NCBI RefSeq assembly: GCF_013283875.1
Contig: NZ_CP054139.1
Location: 3,906,001 to 3,970,000, forward strand
DNA: 64,000 nt
Origin: Mucilaginibacter mali
GTDB taxonomy: Bacteria > Bacteroidota > Bacteroidia > Sphingobacteriales > Sphingobacteriaceae
Reading direction: 5' to 3'
Shown one piece after another: positions 34,432 to 42,760 of the stretch (positions are counted from its first letter, which is position 1; the number at the start of each line of letters is the position of its first letter). Position numbers and translations under genes: made by a program. The notes under the pieces are model-generated. The model was not told the origin of the DNA, made no database searches, and saw nothing but the letters and a program-made list of their open reading frames with translations.

Positions 34432-35589
34432 ATGAACCAGGAATTTACCCTCGGTAACGGAACTAAAATAGTTTACGGCCTGCTTGGCGCGGGCCTTGCG
34501 GCTTTTGCGATCTTCTTTTTCGCTATGCCCCGCAATCCTAATGTCAGTTATGCCGTTTATTCGATACCCTTGCTGTTTCTGCTGGGTTCGGTGCTTATGT
34601 TTATTAATATAGCCAGGCGCCGGGTTATTATTGCCGGTGATACCATTACCCGCGCCAATGTCTTCGGGACCAGGGAAATGGCCTTCGATCAAATAAAAGG
34701 CTGCCGTATTGGACAGAAAGTGATCATTATTGAGCCGCTTGACGCATCGGCAAAGCGAATGACCATAACCAATTATATCGATTATGCAGACGACGAAGTG
34801 TTGGTGAACTACCTGCGGGAACGCTTTACTGACCTTGACGCGGCCGACCTGCAAAAATCAGAAAAAGAATTTGCCGATGACAACCGTTTCGGTTTTAATA
34901 CCGATGACCGCAAGGCAGCTTTGGAAAAAGCGACGGCTATATGTACAGCCTACAACATTATTGGTTTCACAGGCGGTTTCGCGCTTATTATTTTAAGAGG
35001 TGGCCGGGTTGCGGTTATTTGCGAAATAGTTTACCCGGTTATTGGCATCTTTCTGATGGCCTTCAGCCATGGGTTGATCAAATTTTTATCCAATAAAAAA
35101 AGGAGTGTATACCCGTTCATCGGGATAGGCTTTTTGATCGCTGCAATATCATTACTTATCCGTTCGCTGATTAATTATGAAATTTTAGGATACGACAAGC
35201 TGTTGCTTCCGTCCTTTGGAATTGCTTTGGCAATGTTTATACCGCTATATTATTGGGGCATAAACCGGGAAGCGGAATCCCCAAAAGGACAAGCGATCAT
35301 GATGTTGGTAGTATCCCTGATATTTGGATTTGGGTTGACCAGGACATTGAATTGCCAGTACGATGATTCTGCGCCCCGCAATTTCAACACTACTGTATTA
35401 AGTAAATATATTAGCAGCGGCAAAGGCGCGCATTATCACATCACCTTAAATCCGTGGCATAACACGCAATCATCAAGGGAAATTGACGTAAGCCAAAGTG
35501 AATATGACCGCATCCAAATCGCCGATCCGGTTACCATACATGAAAAGCAGGGCTACCTGCACGTGCCATGGTTTTATGTGGATCTGTGA
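34432..35589 (+). CDS. hypothetical multi-spanning membrane protein
   Basis: 385 residues. Two helices at about 15-60 are followed by a PH-like beta region (RRVIIAGDTITRANVFG, then FDQIKGCRIGQKVIII) in the cytoplasm. Four more helices lie at about 165-300, and there is an extracytoplasmic C-terminal domain (KGAHYHITLNPWHNTQSSRE) that resembles the small domains of DUF3592-like proteins. Upstream is a single-arm repeat. Not assigned to a named family. Single gene. Confidence 0.75.
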   Translation: MNQEFTLGNGTKIVYGLLGAGLAAFAIFFFAMPRNPNVSYAVYSIPLLFLLGSVLMFINIARRRVIIAGDTITRANVFGTREMAFDQIKGCRIGQKVIIIEPLDASAKRMTITNYIDYADDEVLVNYLRERFTDLDAADLQKSEKEFADDNRFGFNTDDRKAALEKATAICTAYNIIGFTGGFALIILRGGRVAVICEIVYPVIGIFLMAFSHGLIKFLSNKKRSVYPFIGIGFLIAAISLLIRSLINYEILGYDKLLLPSFGIALAMFIPLYYWGINREAESPKGQAIMMLVVSLIFGFGLTRTLNCQYDDSAPRNFNTTVLSKYISSGKGAHYHITLNPWHNTQSSREIDVSQSEYDRIQIADPVTIHEKQGYLHVPWFYVDL

Positions 35590-35614
35590 TATTTTAGCTG
35601 TTTCGGCATGGTGG

Positions 35615-35675
35615 CTAAACCCCTCCCTGCCCCTACACAATCCAGCACACCCCTCCCATGGGAGGGAACTATTAA
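35615..35675. repeat. CCCTCCC repeat
   Basis: aaacccctccctgcccctac and cacccctcccatgggaggga form the same repeat as at 19076-19128, between convergent genes. Confidence 0.6.
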
Positions 35676-35696
35676 ACGTAGCACAAGGGGAGTAAC

Positions 35697-36743
35697 TTAC
35701 ACCTCCGGCTCCTGCTGGCTAAGGCAATGGAAACTGCCTAAACCCCAAATAATTTCGGTTGAATCGATACCTACCACTTTTCTATCCGGGAAACATTGCT
35801 GCAGGATATCAAGCGCTTTATCATCCTTGTCGCAACGGTAGGTTGGCACAATAACCGAATTATTGGCGATATAAAAATTAGCGTACGATGCCGGCAGGCG
35901 CTGATCATCCCAGATCACCGGGTCGGGCATGGGCAACTCGACTATATTCAATTGCTTGCCGTTAAGCAGGCGCATGCCTTTCAGGCTTTGCAGATTCTCC
36001 TGTAAAATATGGTAGTTCTCGTCGTTATGGTTTTCTTCAACTACGGTAACAACGGTATCGGTGTTTACAAAGCGGGTGATATCGTCGATGTGGCCGTCGG
36101 TATCGTCGCCAATAATGCCATCACCCAGCCACAGAATTTGCTCTACACCGTAATAATTACGCAGGTAACCCTCAATTTCGCCCTGGTTAAGGTGCGGGTT
36201 ACGGTTGGTGTTCAATAAACAAGCCGTGGTGGTCAACAAGGTACCGGCACCATTAAAATCAACCGAGCCGCCTTCCATTACTATGCCCGGATGATAAACC
36301 GGCAGACCGAAATGCTGGCCGATCTTGGTCGGGATCACATCATCCAGATCGAACGGTGGATACTTGCCGCCCCAGGCATTGTAGCCCCAATCTACAATCG
36401 CTTTTTGCTTAGTAGCATTATTAACCAAAAAGGCTGGTCCATGGTCACGGCACCAGGCATCGTTAGTAGGGAACTGAAAGAATTGGATCTTGCTCAGATC
36501 GGCACCAACCATTTCCAATTGCAGGCGGGCAAAGGTTTGCATCTGCTCGTCGGCCACGTTAATGCGCACCAGTTCGCCCTTGGCTACTTCCTTTATAAAC
36601 TCGGCATACTTATCGTATATCAGGCCTATTTTGCCCGGCCACGATTCTTCCTTATGCGGCCAGCTCAGCCAGGTGGCGGTGTGGCGTTCCCACTCTGCGG
36701 GAAATGTGAAGCCGTTGGCGGCGGGATAGTTGGTATTGGTCAT
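35697..36743 (-). CDS. aguA: agmatine deiminase
   Basis: 348 residues, porphyromonas-type peptidyl-arginine deiminase/AguA superfamily. It hydrolyses agmatine to N-carbamoylputrescine and ammonia. Visible: TAWLSWPHKEESWPG at the N-terminus, WCRDHGPAF with active-site Asp/His, VDFNGAGTLLTT, GDDTDGHIDDITRFV with His, and the catalytic Cys in GLGSFHCLSQQEP close to the C-terminus. The gene follows aguB on the same strand with a 140-bp repeat-filled spacer. Confidence 0.94.
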   Translation of the reverse strand: MTNTNYPAANGFTFPAEWERHTATWLSWPHKEESWPGKIGLIYDKYAEFIKEVAKGELVRINVADEQMQTFARLQLEMVGADLSKIQFFQFPTNDAWCRDHGPAFLVNNATKQKAIVDWGYNAWGGKYPPFDLDDVIPTKIGQHFGLPVYHPGIVMEGGSVDFNGAGTLLTTTACLLNTNRNPHLNQGEIEGYLRNYYGVEQILWLGDGIIGDDTDGHIDDITRFVNTDTVVTVVEENHNDENYHILQENLQSLKGMRLLNGKQLNIVELPMPDPVIWDDQRLPASYANFYIANNSVIVPTYRCDKDDKALDILQQCFPDRKVVGIDSTEIIWGLGSFHCLSQQEPEV

Positions 36744-36760
36744 GGTGTATATCTTCTCTA

Positions 36761-36876
36761 TTTGTCATTGCAGATATAGAGGCCTCACCCTGCCCTCTCC
36801 AGAGGAGAGGGTTCTAAAAACCTTTTAAAGCCCTCCCTGCTGGGGAGGGTTTGGGTGGGGCTACCTCGCAATGACG
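36761..36876. repeat. nested repeats between aguB and aguA
   Basis: The outer pair tttgtcattgc / gcaatgac (TCATTGCG family) flanks an inner GGAGAGG-family element 36781-36861 (ggcctcaccctgccctctcc ... ggtttgggtggggc). It lies inside what would otherwise be an aguBA operon. Confidence 0.7.
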
Positions 36877-36885
36877 CGGTGGTGA

Positions 36886-37755
36886 TTAATCGTTGTCGAG
36901 TAAACGTTTGGTGATCGGCTGATAAGAATCGATCCTGCGATCACGCAAAAACGGCCAGTGGCTGCGGTAGTAATCAGACTTGTTTAAATCCAACTCTTTT
37001 ACAATCACCTCTTCCTCTTCAACAGTGGTTTGGTGCAAAAGTTCGCCAAAAGGGTCGGCAAAAAAGGATCCACCCCAGAATTTCACGCCGGCTTCTTCGC
37101 CTACACGGTTCACGCTTACCACGTGCACACCGTTGGCCACGGCATGGCTGCGCTGTATGGTTTGCCAGGCGTTATATTGCTTGGTATTGGTAGCCTCATC
37201 CTGCGTAGTAGCCCAGCCAATGGCCGTTGGGTAGAATAAGATCTCGGCACCCATTAATGCGGTAATGCGGGCAGCTTCCGGGTACCATTGGTCCCAGCAG
37301 ATGAGTACGCCTATGGTAGCGAATTTGGTTTTGAACACTTTATAGCCCAGATCGCCGGGGGTGAAGTAAAATTTCTCGTAAAAGCCCGGGTCGTCCGGTA
37401 TATGCATCTTGCGGTACTTGCCCAGGTAAGCGCCATCGGCATCCAACACGGCGGTGGTATTGTGGTAAACCCCCTGCGCGCGTTTTTCGAACAGCGAGGC
37501 GATGATCACCACACCCAGTTCGGCCGCTACTTTAGAAAGTTCATCGGTTGACGGGCCGGGGATAGCTTCGGCCAGTTTAAAATTATCGTAGTTCTCCTCA
37601 TCGCAAAAATAAAGCGATGTAAACAACTCCTGCAGGCAAACGATCTGCGCGCCTTTGGCGGCGGCTTCGCGCACTTTAACAATAGCTTTTTGCAAATTCT
37701 GTTGCTTATCCGCAACGCAGCTCATTTGCACAATTCCAACATTAACCTTGCTCAT
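36886..37755 (-). CDS. aguB: N-carbamoylputrescine amidohydrolase
   Basis: 289 residues from the ATG complementing 37753-37755. An upstream in-frame ATG at 37782 lies within the promoter box and was rejected. It is a nitrilase-superfamily enzyme that converts N-carbamoylputrescine to putrescine. Catalytic Glu in CLQELFTSLYF, Lys in YRKMHIPDDP and Cys in VLICWDQWYPEAARI are present, and the C-terminal RSHWPFLRDRRIDSYQPI is typical of AguB. Together with aguA it makes the plant-type route from agmatine to putrescine. Confidence 0.95.
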   Translation of the reverse strand: MSKVNVGIVQMSCVADKQQNLQKAIVKVREAAAKGAQIVCLQELFTSLYFCDEENYDNFKLAEAIPGPSTDELSKVAAELGVVIIASLFEKRAQGVYHNTTAVLDADGAYLGKYRKMHIPDDPGFYEKFYFTPGDLGYKVFKTKFATIGVLICWDQWYPEAARITALMGAEILFYPTAIGWATTQDEATNTKQYNAWQTIQRSHAVANGVHVVSVNRVGEEAGVKFWGGSFFADPFGELLHQTTVEEEEVIVKELDLNKSDYYRSHWPFLRDRRIDSYQPITKRLLDND

Positions 37756-37779
37756 AACGTGTGTCTGATAAATTTGGCG

Positions 37780-37787
37780 CAAAAATA
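37780..37787 (-). promoter_or_regulatory. TATTTTTG -7 promoter element of aguB
   Basis: On the minus strand a perfect TAnnTTTG box lies 24 bp before the preferred aguB ATG. Its position rules against the longer ATG at 37782. Confidence 0.5.
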
Positions 37788-37798
37788 GTTCTTTTTAG

Positions 37799-37967
37799 AG
37801 ATTAGTTAATTAGTGATTAGAGATTAGTATTTAACAATGACAAACACCTTTGCTACTTTTAAACCAATACTACCTGCCCAATGTTCTGCTAATCACTAAA
37901 ACTGTTAAACTATGTTAATTCTGCGTAACGATATTGTCCTAATCACTAATCAACTAATCACTATTTA
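37799..37967. repeat. TTAGTGATTAG inverted repeat
   Basis: ttagttaattagtgattaga on the left is mirrored by ctaatcactaatcaactaat near 37939-37963. The intervening 110 bases are AT-rich with no ORF. A fragment (ccaactaatcacta) recurs just before 42730. Confidence 0.6.
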
Positions 37968-37978
37968 ACTAAAACATT

Positions 37979-37986
37979 ATCTTTGC
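37979..37986 (+). promoter_or_regulatory. TATCTTTG -7 promoter element, predicted leaderless start
   Basis: A perfect TAnnTTTG box ends six bases before the ATG at 37992 (TATCTTTGCCCCCAATG). With the normal spacing from this box, transcription should begin at or within a few bases of the start codon. Confidence 0.5.
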
Positions 37987-37991
37987 CCCCA

Positions 37992-38960
37992 ATGTCAGAA
38001 AACTCAGAAATAGAAGAAATTGTTGACGAAGGCACCGAGCACAAGACTTGGAAGGGCAAGCTTTGGGGTGTTGTAAAAGTCATCTTGATCATAGCCGTTA
38101 CCGGTGGTTTGTTGTATTACGTATTCAGCAAAGTGCCCTTTGTTAAAATTAAAGACCGCCTGGTACATGCCGACCGCGGATGGCTGGCCGCTGCCATACT
38201 GGCTTACTGTGGCTCAATGCTGTTCTCGTCGTGGCGGTTATTAAGCTTCTTTAAATCGATAGGTTTACGGTTAGACTGGCGCTTTAACCTGCGCCTGTAT
38301 TTCCTGGGGCTGTGCTACAACGTATTGCTGCCCGGCGGCATCGGTGGCGATGGTTACAAAATTTACCTGCTACATAAACGCTATAACCTGCCCACCAAAA
38401 AAGTATTCTGGGCCATATTGTTCGACAGGCTGAGCGGCTTCTGGGCCATCGGCGCTATTGTGGTGGGGCTAATTATCCTGATACCAAGTTTCCCGTATCA
38501 TTTGGCCATTCCGCTTACCATTGTATCTATCGGTTCGGTAATTTACTATGCGGTTGCCCGTAAGTTTTTTAAGGATTATACACATAACTTTTTCCAGGCA
38601 CATGGCAAGGCTATCGGTGTGCAAAGCATGCAGTTGCTTACCATTGTTTGCCTGCTAATGGCGCAGGGGTTCAATGGCAAGTTTGCCCCTTACCTATTGT
38701 CATTCCTGTTCTCCTCGCTGGCGGCGGTTATTCCGTTTAGTTTAGGTGGCGGGGGCATTCGCGACGCCTTGTTCCTTACCCTGGCGCGCCAGTTTAACCT
38801 TACCGAGGATATGGCCGTGTACCTGAGCTTTGGTTTCTACCTTATCTCTATTATTGTGGCTTTACTGGGTGTATACTATGTATTGGTACCTAAACGTTTG
38901 GAAGAGGGCTTAAAAAGCGCCGACAAACCAAAATTGGAAAATCACCCTATAGAAGAATAA
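37992..38960 (+). CDS. lysylphosphatidylglycerol synthase-like TM protein (YbhN/UPF0104)
   Basis: 322 residues from the ATG at 37992 (a TTG nine bases upstream is inside the promoter). About eight membrane helices. The family signatures ILAYCGSMLFSSWRLLSFF, NVLLPGGIGGDGYKIYLL and SLGGGGIRDALFLTLA are clear. These proteins match the flippase-like half of MprF without its aminoacyl-transferase half. The substrate in Bacteroidota is unknown. Single gene. Confidence 0.9.
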   Translation: MSENSEIEEIVDEGTEHKTWKGKLWGVVKVILIIAVTGGLLYYVFSKVPFVKIKDRLVHADRGWLAAAILAYCGSMLFSSWRLLSFFKSIGLRLDWRFNLRLYFLGLCYNVLLPGGIGGDGYKIYLLHKRYNLPTKKVFWAILFDRLSGFWAIGAIVVGLIILIPSFPYHLAIPLTIVSIGSVIYYAVARKFFKDYTHNFFQAHGKAIGVQSMQLLTIVCLLMAQGFNGKFAPYLLSFLFSSLAAVIPFSLGGGGIRDALFLTLARQFNLTEDMAVYLSFGFYLISIIVALLGVYYVLVPKRLEEGLKSADKPKLENHPIEE

Positions 38961-39061
38961 TATTTCTTTTTTTAGACCAATTTTAGAATCATATTCTGAA
39001 ATTTGGAAAGCTCGCAACCTTATGCATAACTTGGCGTTATATTATAAACGCACGGTTATCT

Positions 39062-40837
39062 ATGAGCCAGTTTAATGATTTTAATAATCCGCAGGTAGCT
39101 GCCCTGCCCGCCCATTTAAAGCAATTTATTGTAGATCAGCATTACGATCATTACACCCCTATAGACCATGCCGTGTGGCGCTACGTGATGCGCCAAAACT
39201 ATAGCTACCTTAAAGATGTAGCCTATTACCCCTATATCCCCGGCCTGCAAAAAGCGGGGCTGACCATCGAGCATATCCCCAACCTGCAGGACATGAACAA
39301 CGCGCTGGCCAAAATTGGCTGGGGCGCCGTAACGGTTGATGGCTTTATTCCGCCGGCGGCGTTTATGGAGTACCAGGCTTACCGGGTGCTGGTCATAGCC
39401 GCCGATATCCGCCAGTTAAAGCATATCGAATATACCCCCGCACCCGATATCATTCATGAATCGGCCGGGCACGCGCCTATCATTGCCGATAAGGATTATC
39501 ACGAATACCTGAGTTATTTTGGGTCGATAGGTGCCAGGGCCATGTTCTCGGCACAGGATTTTGAATTGTACGAGGCTATCCGTTCGCTATCGATATTAAA
39601 AGAGATGCCCGATGCTGACCCTGAAGCTATCAAGGAAGCTGAAGAGTTAGTGGCTTATCGCCAGGAAAATATCGGCACACCATCGGAAATGGCCCTGCTA
39701 AGCCGCCTGCACTGGTGGACGGTAGAGTACGGCCTGATCGGTACGCTGGATAACCCCAAAATATATGGGGCCGGCCTGCTATCATCCATCGGCGAAAGTT
39801 CTACCTGTATGCTGCCCGATGTAAAGAAACTGCCTTATACTATCGACGCGGTAAACTACAGCTACGATATCACCAAGCAGCAACCGCAGCTTTTTGTAAC
39901 CCCTACCTTCCAAAACCTGATAGACGTGCTGGAAGAGTTTGCCGATACCATGGCCTTCCGCAAAGGTGGCGCATACGGACTGCAAAAGGCGGTAGAAAGC
40001 AACAATACCTGCACAGTGGTATACAGTTCGGGCTTGCAGGTTAGCGGTACGGTTAGCGATTTTAAGACCGATAAAGGCACACCATCATTCATCAAACTAA
40101 GTGGTCCGGCGACATTGGCTTATAATAATAAGCAGCTAAAAGGCCACGGAAAAAATTATCATAAAGATGGCTTCAGCTCGCCCGTGGGCAAACTGAAAGA
40201 TCAAAGTACACCATTAGAAGACTTTACCGAAGGCCAACGCTTTACAGCCGGCATACAGGAAGGCAAAACCGCTTACCTTAATTTTGAGAGCGGCATCAGC
40301 TTAGTGGGCAAAGTAAAATCCATCACCATAAACGGAGGTAAATTACAGATCATCGCTTTTGAGGATTGCACAGTTAAAGATGCTGAAAGCCAAATTCTGT
40401 TCGACCCATCGTGGGGCGTATACGATATGGCTGTAGGCGAACTGATCACTTCGGTTTTTTGCGGCGCGGCTGATAAGGAAGCGTTTGAAGAGATCAGCTA
40501 TAAATCGAACACCGGGACACACCATATACAGTACGACGCGCGCCTGCTGGAACTACACCACCTTTACCGGCAGGTGCGCAATTGTCGTCAAAGCCAAAAA
40601 GGGTACCAATACCTGGGCAATGTTTGGGAGCAACTGGAAAAGAACCATCACGACGACTGGCTGTGCGCCATGGAGATACTAGAGATACTTGATCACGAAG
40701 AACTGGAACCCCAACTGGCCGATGATATCCGCGCATTTCTTGAACACAAGGCTGCTACCGAACCGGAGTTGAAGAAATTGATCAGCGATGGGTTTTATTT
40801 AATCAAGCACCCGGTGGAGCAGGCGTTGGTGGTTTAG
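39062..40837 (+). CDS. phhA: aromatic amino acid hydroxylase (phenylalanine 4-monooxygenase type) with C-terminal extension
   Basis: 591 residues, twice the length of typical bacterial PhhA. The pterin/iron catalytic domain occupies about 1-320: iron ligands His132 and His137 in HESAGHAP and Glu222 in WTVEYGLIG, with IGESSTCML after them. Residues about 320-591 form an extension with beta-rich repeats (TVVYSSGLQVSGTVSDFKTD and ISLVGKVKSITINGGKLQII look like two related modules) and a helical tail. No regulatory ACT domain. The extension is shared by other Bacteroidota as I recall, but its role is not known. Phe over Tyr/Trp as substrate is inferred. Confidence 0.9.
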   Translation: MSQFNDFNNPQVAALPAHLKQFIVDQHYDHYTPIDHAVWRYVMRQNYSYLKDVAYYPYIPGLQKAGLTIEHIPNLQDMNNALAKIGWGAVTVDGFIPPAAFMEYQAYRVLVIAADIRQLKHIEYTPAPDIIHESAGHAPIIADKDYHEYLSYFGSIGARAMFSAQDFELYEAIRSLSILKEMPDADPEAIKEAEELVAYRQENIGTPSEMALLSRLHWWTVEYGLIGTLDNPKIYGAGLLSSIGESSTCMLPDVKKLPYTIDAVNYSYDITKQQPQLFVTPTFQNLIDVLEEFADTMAFRKGGAYGLQKAVESNNTCTVVYSSGLQVSGTVSDFKTDKGTPSFIKLSGPATLAYNNKQLKGHGKNYHKDGFSSPVGKLKDQSTPLEDFTEGQRFTAGIQEGKTAYLNFESGISLVGKVKSITINGGKLQIIAFEDCTVKDAESQILFDPSWGVYDMAVGELITSVFCGAADKEAFEEISYKSNTGTHHIQYDARLLELHHLYRQVRNCRQSQKGYQYLGNVWEQLEKNHHDDWLCAMEILEILDHEELEPQLADDIRAFLEHKAATEPELKKLISDGFYLIKHPVEQALVV

Positions 40838-40861
40838 GCAGAAATTTGCTACCTTTATACT

Positions 40862-41110
40862 ATGACAAAAGTAAGCTTCACAGTTGACGACGAGCGCTTA
40901 GGATCAGTAGAGCGGATCTTGAGAGAGCTCCCTTTTGTGCATGATATAGAGGTTGAGGGAAATGAACAAACCTTAAAAGAGCCTTTAAGCCAGTATGAAA
41001 AGCTAAAAAGGATAATTGATGATTCAAAAGGCAAAGATCTTTTCAAAGATATCGAAGATCCATCTGAATGGCAGCGCGAAATAAGAAAGGAATGGGATCG
41101 TGATCTTTGA
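40862..41110 (+). CDS. putative antitoxin of a PIN-type toxin-antitoxin pair
   Basis: 82 residues, starting MTKVSFTVDDERLGSVERIL and ending SEWQREIRKEWDRDL. The conserved-looking acidic/basic C-terminus and small size match antitoxins paired with PIN toxins in Bacteroidota; the DNA-binding fold is not recognisable. It overlaps the toxin by 11 bp. A TACCTTTA box lies directly upstream (40851-40858). The assignment rests mostly on context. Confidence 0.7.
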   Translation: MTKVSFTVDDERLGSVERILRELPFVHDIEVEGNEQTLKEPLSQYEKLKRIIDDSKGKDLFKDIEDPSEWQREIRKEWDRDL

Positions 41111-41462
41111 TACGAATGTATTGATCTACCTGTCGAAGTCCGAACTGAACCTTGAATACATTCTGAACGAAAAGGCAGCTATTTCTGTCATTACTAAAAT
41201 AGAATCTTTGGGCTATCCTTTCAAAGACCCCAACGAACATGGTTTCTTACTTGATATTTGTAATGCACTCCCGGTAGTGCCGTTATCTGATGCGATAGCC
41301 GAAGAGACCATCAAGATCCGCTCTAAACATAAGATCAAACTTCCCGATGCCATTATCTATGCAACAGCTGTTGTATCTGGCTTACCCTTGTTAACTAACA
41401 ACATTAATGATTTTAGATCGTTAGGTGGTAAAGTTGAACTGATCGACCCATTTACTATATGA
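41100..41462 (+). CDS. PIN domain ribonuclease toxin (VapC-like)
   Basis: 120 residues with a GTG start inside the antitoxin end. The four acidic residues of the PIN active site are present: Asp in IFDTNVLIYL, Glu in ITKIESLGYP, Asp in IKLPDAIIYA and Asp in NNINDFRSLG. VapC-type toxins cleave RNA, often tRNA or rRNA. The stop TGA overlaps the ATG of the SDR gene (ATGA), an unusual coupling of a toxin to a metabolic gene. Confidence 0.9.
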   Translation: MIFDTNVLIYLSKSELNLEYILNEKAAISVITKIESLGYPFKDPNEHGFLLDICNALPVVPLSDAIAEETIKIRSKHKIKLPDAIIYATAVVSGLPLLTNNINDFRSLGGKVELIDPFTI

Positions 41463-42163
41463 ACATCATCATCACAGGCGCCAGCAGTGGCGTAGGTTTC
41501 GAAGCCGTTTTAGAATTATGCCTGTCGGGCAAACACAAGGTGATCGCCCTGGCACGGTCGCAGGATAAGCTGACCAAATTATTGGAGATTGCCTTAGGGT
41601 TAAATCCCGACGCGGTACTTTACCCGCTGGTGTTCGACATTGTTCACGACGATTACCACGGTTTGCAGCAATTTATCCAAACCCGTTTTGAAGGCAAGGT
41701 CGATGTGCTGATCAACAACGCCGGTGTACTCATCAATAAACCTTTTGCCGATATGGACGAGGCCGATTTTGTAGAGATGCTGCAAAGCAATTACATAGGG
41801 CATGTGCGCATGATCCAAAGCACCCTGCCGCTGATGGCCGAAGATAGCCACATCGTCAACATTGGCAGTATGGGAGCCTTCCAGGGCAGTGCTAAGTTTG
41901 CAGGCTTATCAGCCTATTCGGCCAGTAAGGCGGCTTTGCATACCCTTACCGAATGCCTGGCCCTTGAACTGGCCGACCGTAAGATCAAAGTGAACTGCCT
42001 GGCCTTAGGTTCGGCGCAGACCGAAATGCTGGAGCAGGCTTTCCCCGGTTACGAATCGCCGGTAATGGCTTTCGAAATGGGCAAATACATCGCCGATTTC
42101 GCGCTGACCGGGCAAAGGTTCTTCAATGGTAAGATATTGCCGGTGGCGGTGACAACGCCTTAG
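41459..42163 (+). CDS. short-chain dehydrogenase/reductase
   Basis: 234 residues. Classical SDR: the nucleotide motif TGASSGVGFE, NNAG in LINNAGVL, the catalytic Ser in IGSMGAFQGS and the YxxxK motif SAYSASKAAL. The C-terminal part is short. Two genes upstream is the pterin-dependent aromatic hydroxylase, so a dihydropteridine/sepiapterin-type reductase is conceivable; nothing in the sequence proves it. Its start overlaps the PIN toxin stop. Confidence 0.9.
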   Translation: MNIIITGASSGVGFEAVLELCLSGKHKVIALARSQDKLTKLLEIALGLNPDAVLYPLVFDIVHDDYHGLQQFIQTRFEGKVDVLINNAGVLINKPFADMDEADFVEMLQSNYIGHVRMIQSTLPLMAEDSHIVNIGSMGAFQGSAKFAGLSAYSASKAALHTLTECLALELADRKIKVNCLALGSAQTEMLEQAFPGYESPVMAFEMGKYIADFALTGQRFFNGKILPVAVTTP

Positions 42164-42182
42164 TTTGTTGTAGTGATGGCAA

Positions 42183-42245
42183 TTTAACCACAAAGGCCAC
42201 AAAGAAATAGCAAATTCATTAGCACAAAGAACACAGAGATAATCA
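42183..42245. repeat. left arm of TTAACCACAAAGG repeat
   Basis: ttaaccacaaaggccacaaa precedes the 104-codon ORF; its mirror cctttgtggttaa is at 42681-42693, beyond that ORF. Confidence 0.55.
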
Positions 42246-42249
42246 ATGT

Positions 42250-42564
42250 ATGTTAAAAGATCTGACCATAAAGCAAGAGTTACTGGCTCAGCTCATGAGT
42301 GACATTTCAGAAAAATACTACGCTGCTGGTTGGGCGCAGGATCTGGAATATGTTTTATGGGACGCTGTTATCAATGGTGAAAGAAAATACGGCCATGACA
42401 TCATTACTATAAGAGAAATTGAAACGTTAATATCGTTATCCAACGAAGCAAAATGTTGGATTGTATTTGATGACCATGCGGAAGAAACAGCTATCTCCTT
42501 AGAGGTCTGGCGAAAAAAATTCAATAATGATATTAGCAATAATGCAAAATTATTGAATAGCTAG
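42250..42564 (+). CDS. hypothetical protein (104 aa)
   Basis: 104 residues, cytoplasmic, no signal peptide. It includes WAQDLEYVLWDAVINGERKY and AKCWIVFDDHAEETAISLEV, an alpha/beta pattern like small immunity-type or regulatory proteins, but no family was recognised. It lies between two arms of an intergenic repeat and is more AT-rich than its neighbours. The ATG is 86 bp after the SDR stop. Confidence 0.65.
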   Translation: MLKDLTIKQELLAQLMSDISEKYYAAGWAQDLEYVLWDAVINGERKYGHDIITIREIETLISLSNEAKCWIVFDDHAEETAISLEVWRKKFNNDISNNAKLLNS

Positions 42565-42565
42565 G

Positions 42566-42694
42566 GCGTTGCCTGCGGCCGGGCTATCCGCTCATACTGC
42601 ACTGGCCTTAGCCACAGGCCGGTATCCGCTACTATCTAACGCTGCCCGGCTTTGTGCCCTTTGTGTAAAACCTCTGTGCCCTTTGTGGTTAAAT
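42566..42694. repeat. GGGCTATCCGC repeat plus right arm of TTAACCACAAAGG
   Basis: ggcgttgcctgcggccgggc and ttagccacaggccggtatcc belong to the family also at 55430-55530 and 62020-62125; the last 50 bases are the ttaaccaca-family right arm. Confidence 0.55.
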
Positions 42695-42727
42695 AGCCAT
42701 TCTGTTAACCACCAACCAACTAATCAC

Positions 42728-42735
42728 TATATTTG
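42728..42735 (+). promoter_or_regulatory. TATATTTG -7 promoter element
   Basis: Perfect TAnnTTTG box 25 bp before the aminotransferase ATG. Confidence 0.45.
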
Positions 42736-42760
42736 TCCCCAGTTTACAACACCTTAAATA

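Noticed and set aside
37755-37782. Longer aguB start at 37782
   Set aside because: Would place the start codon within the TATTTTTG promoter box; the shorter start at 37755 gives the normal family N-terminus.
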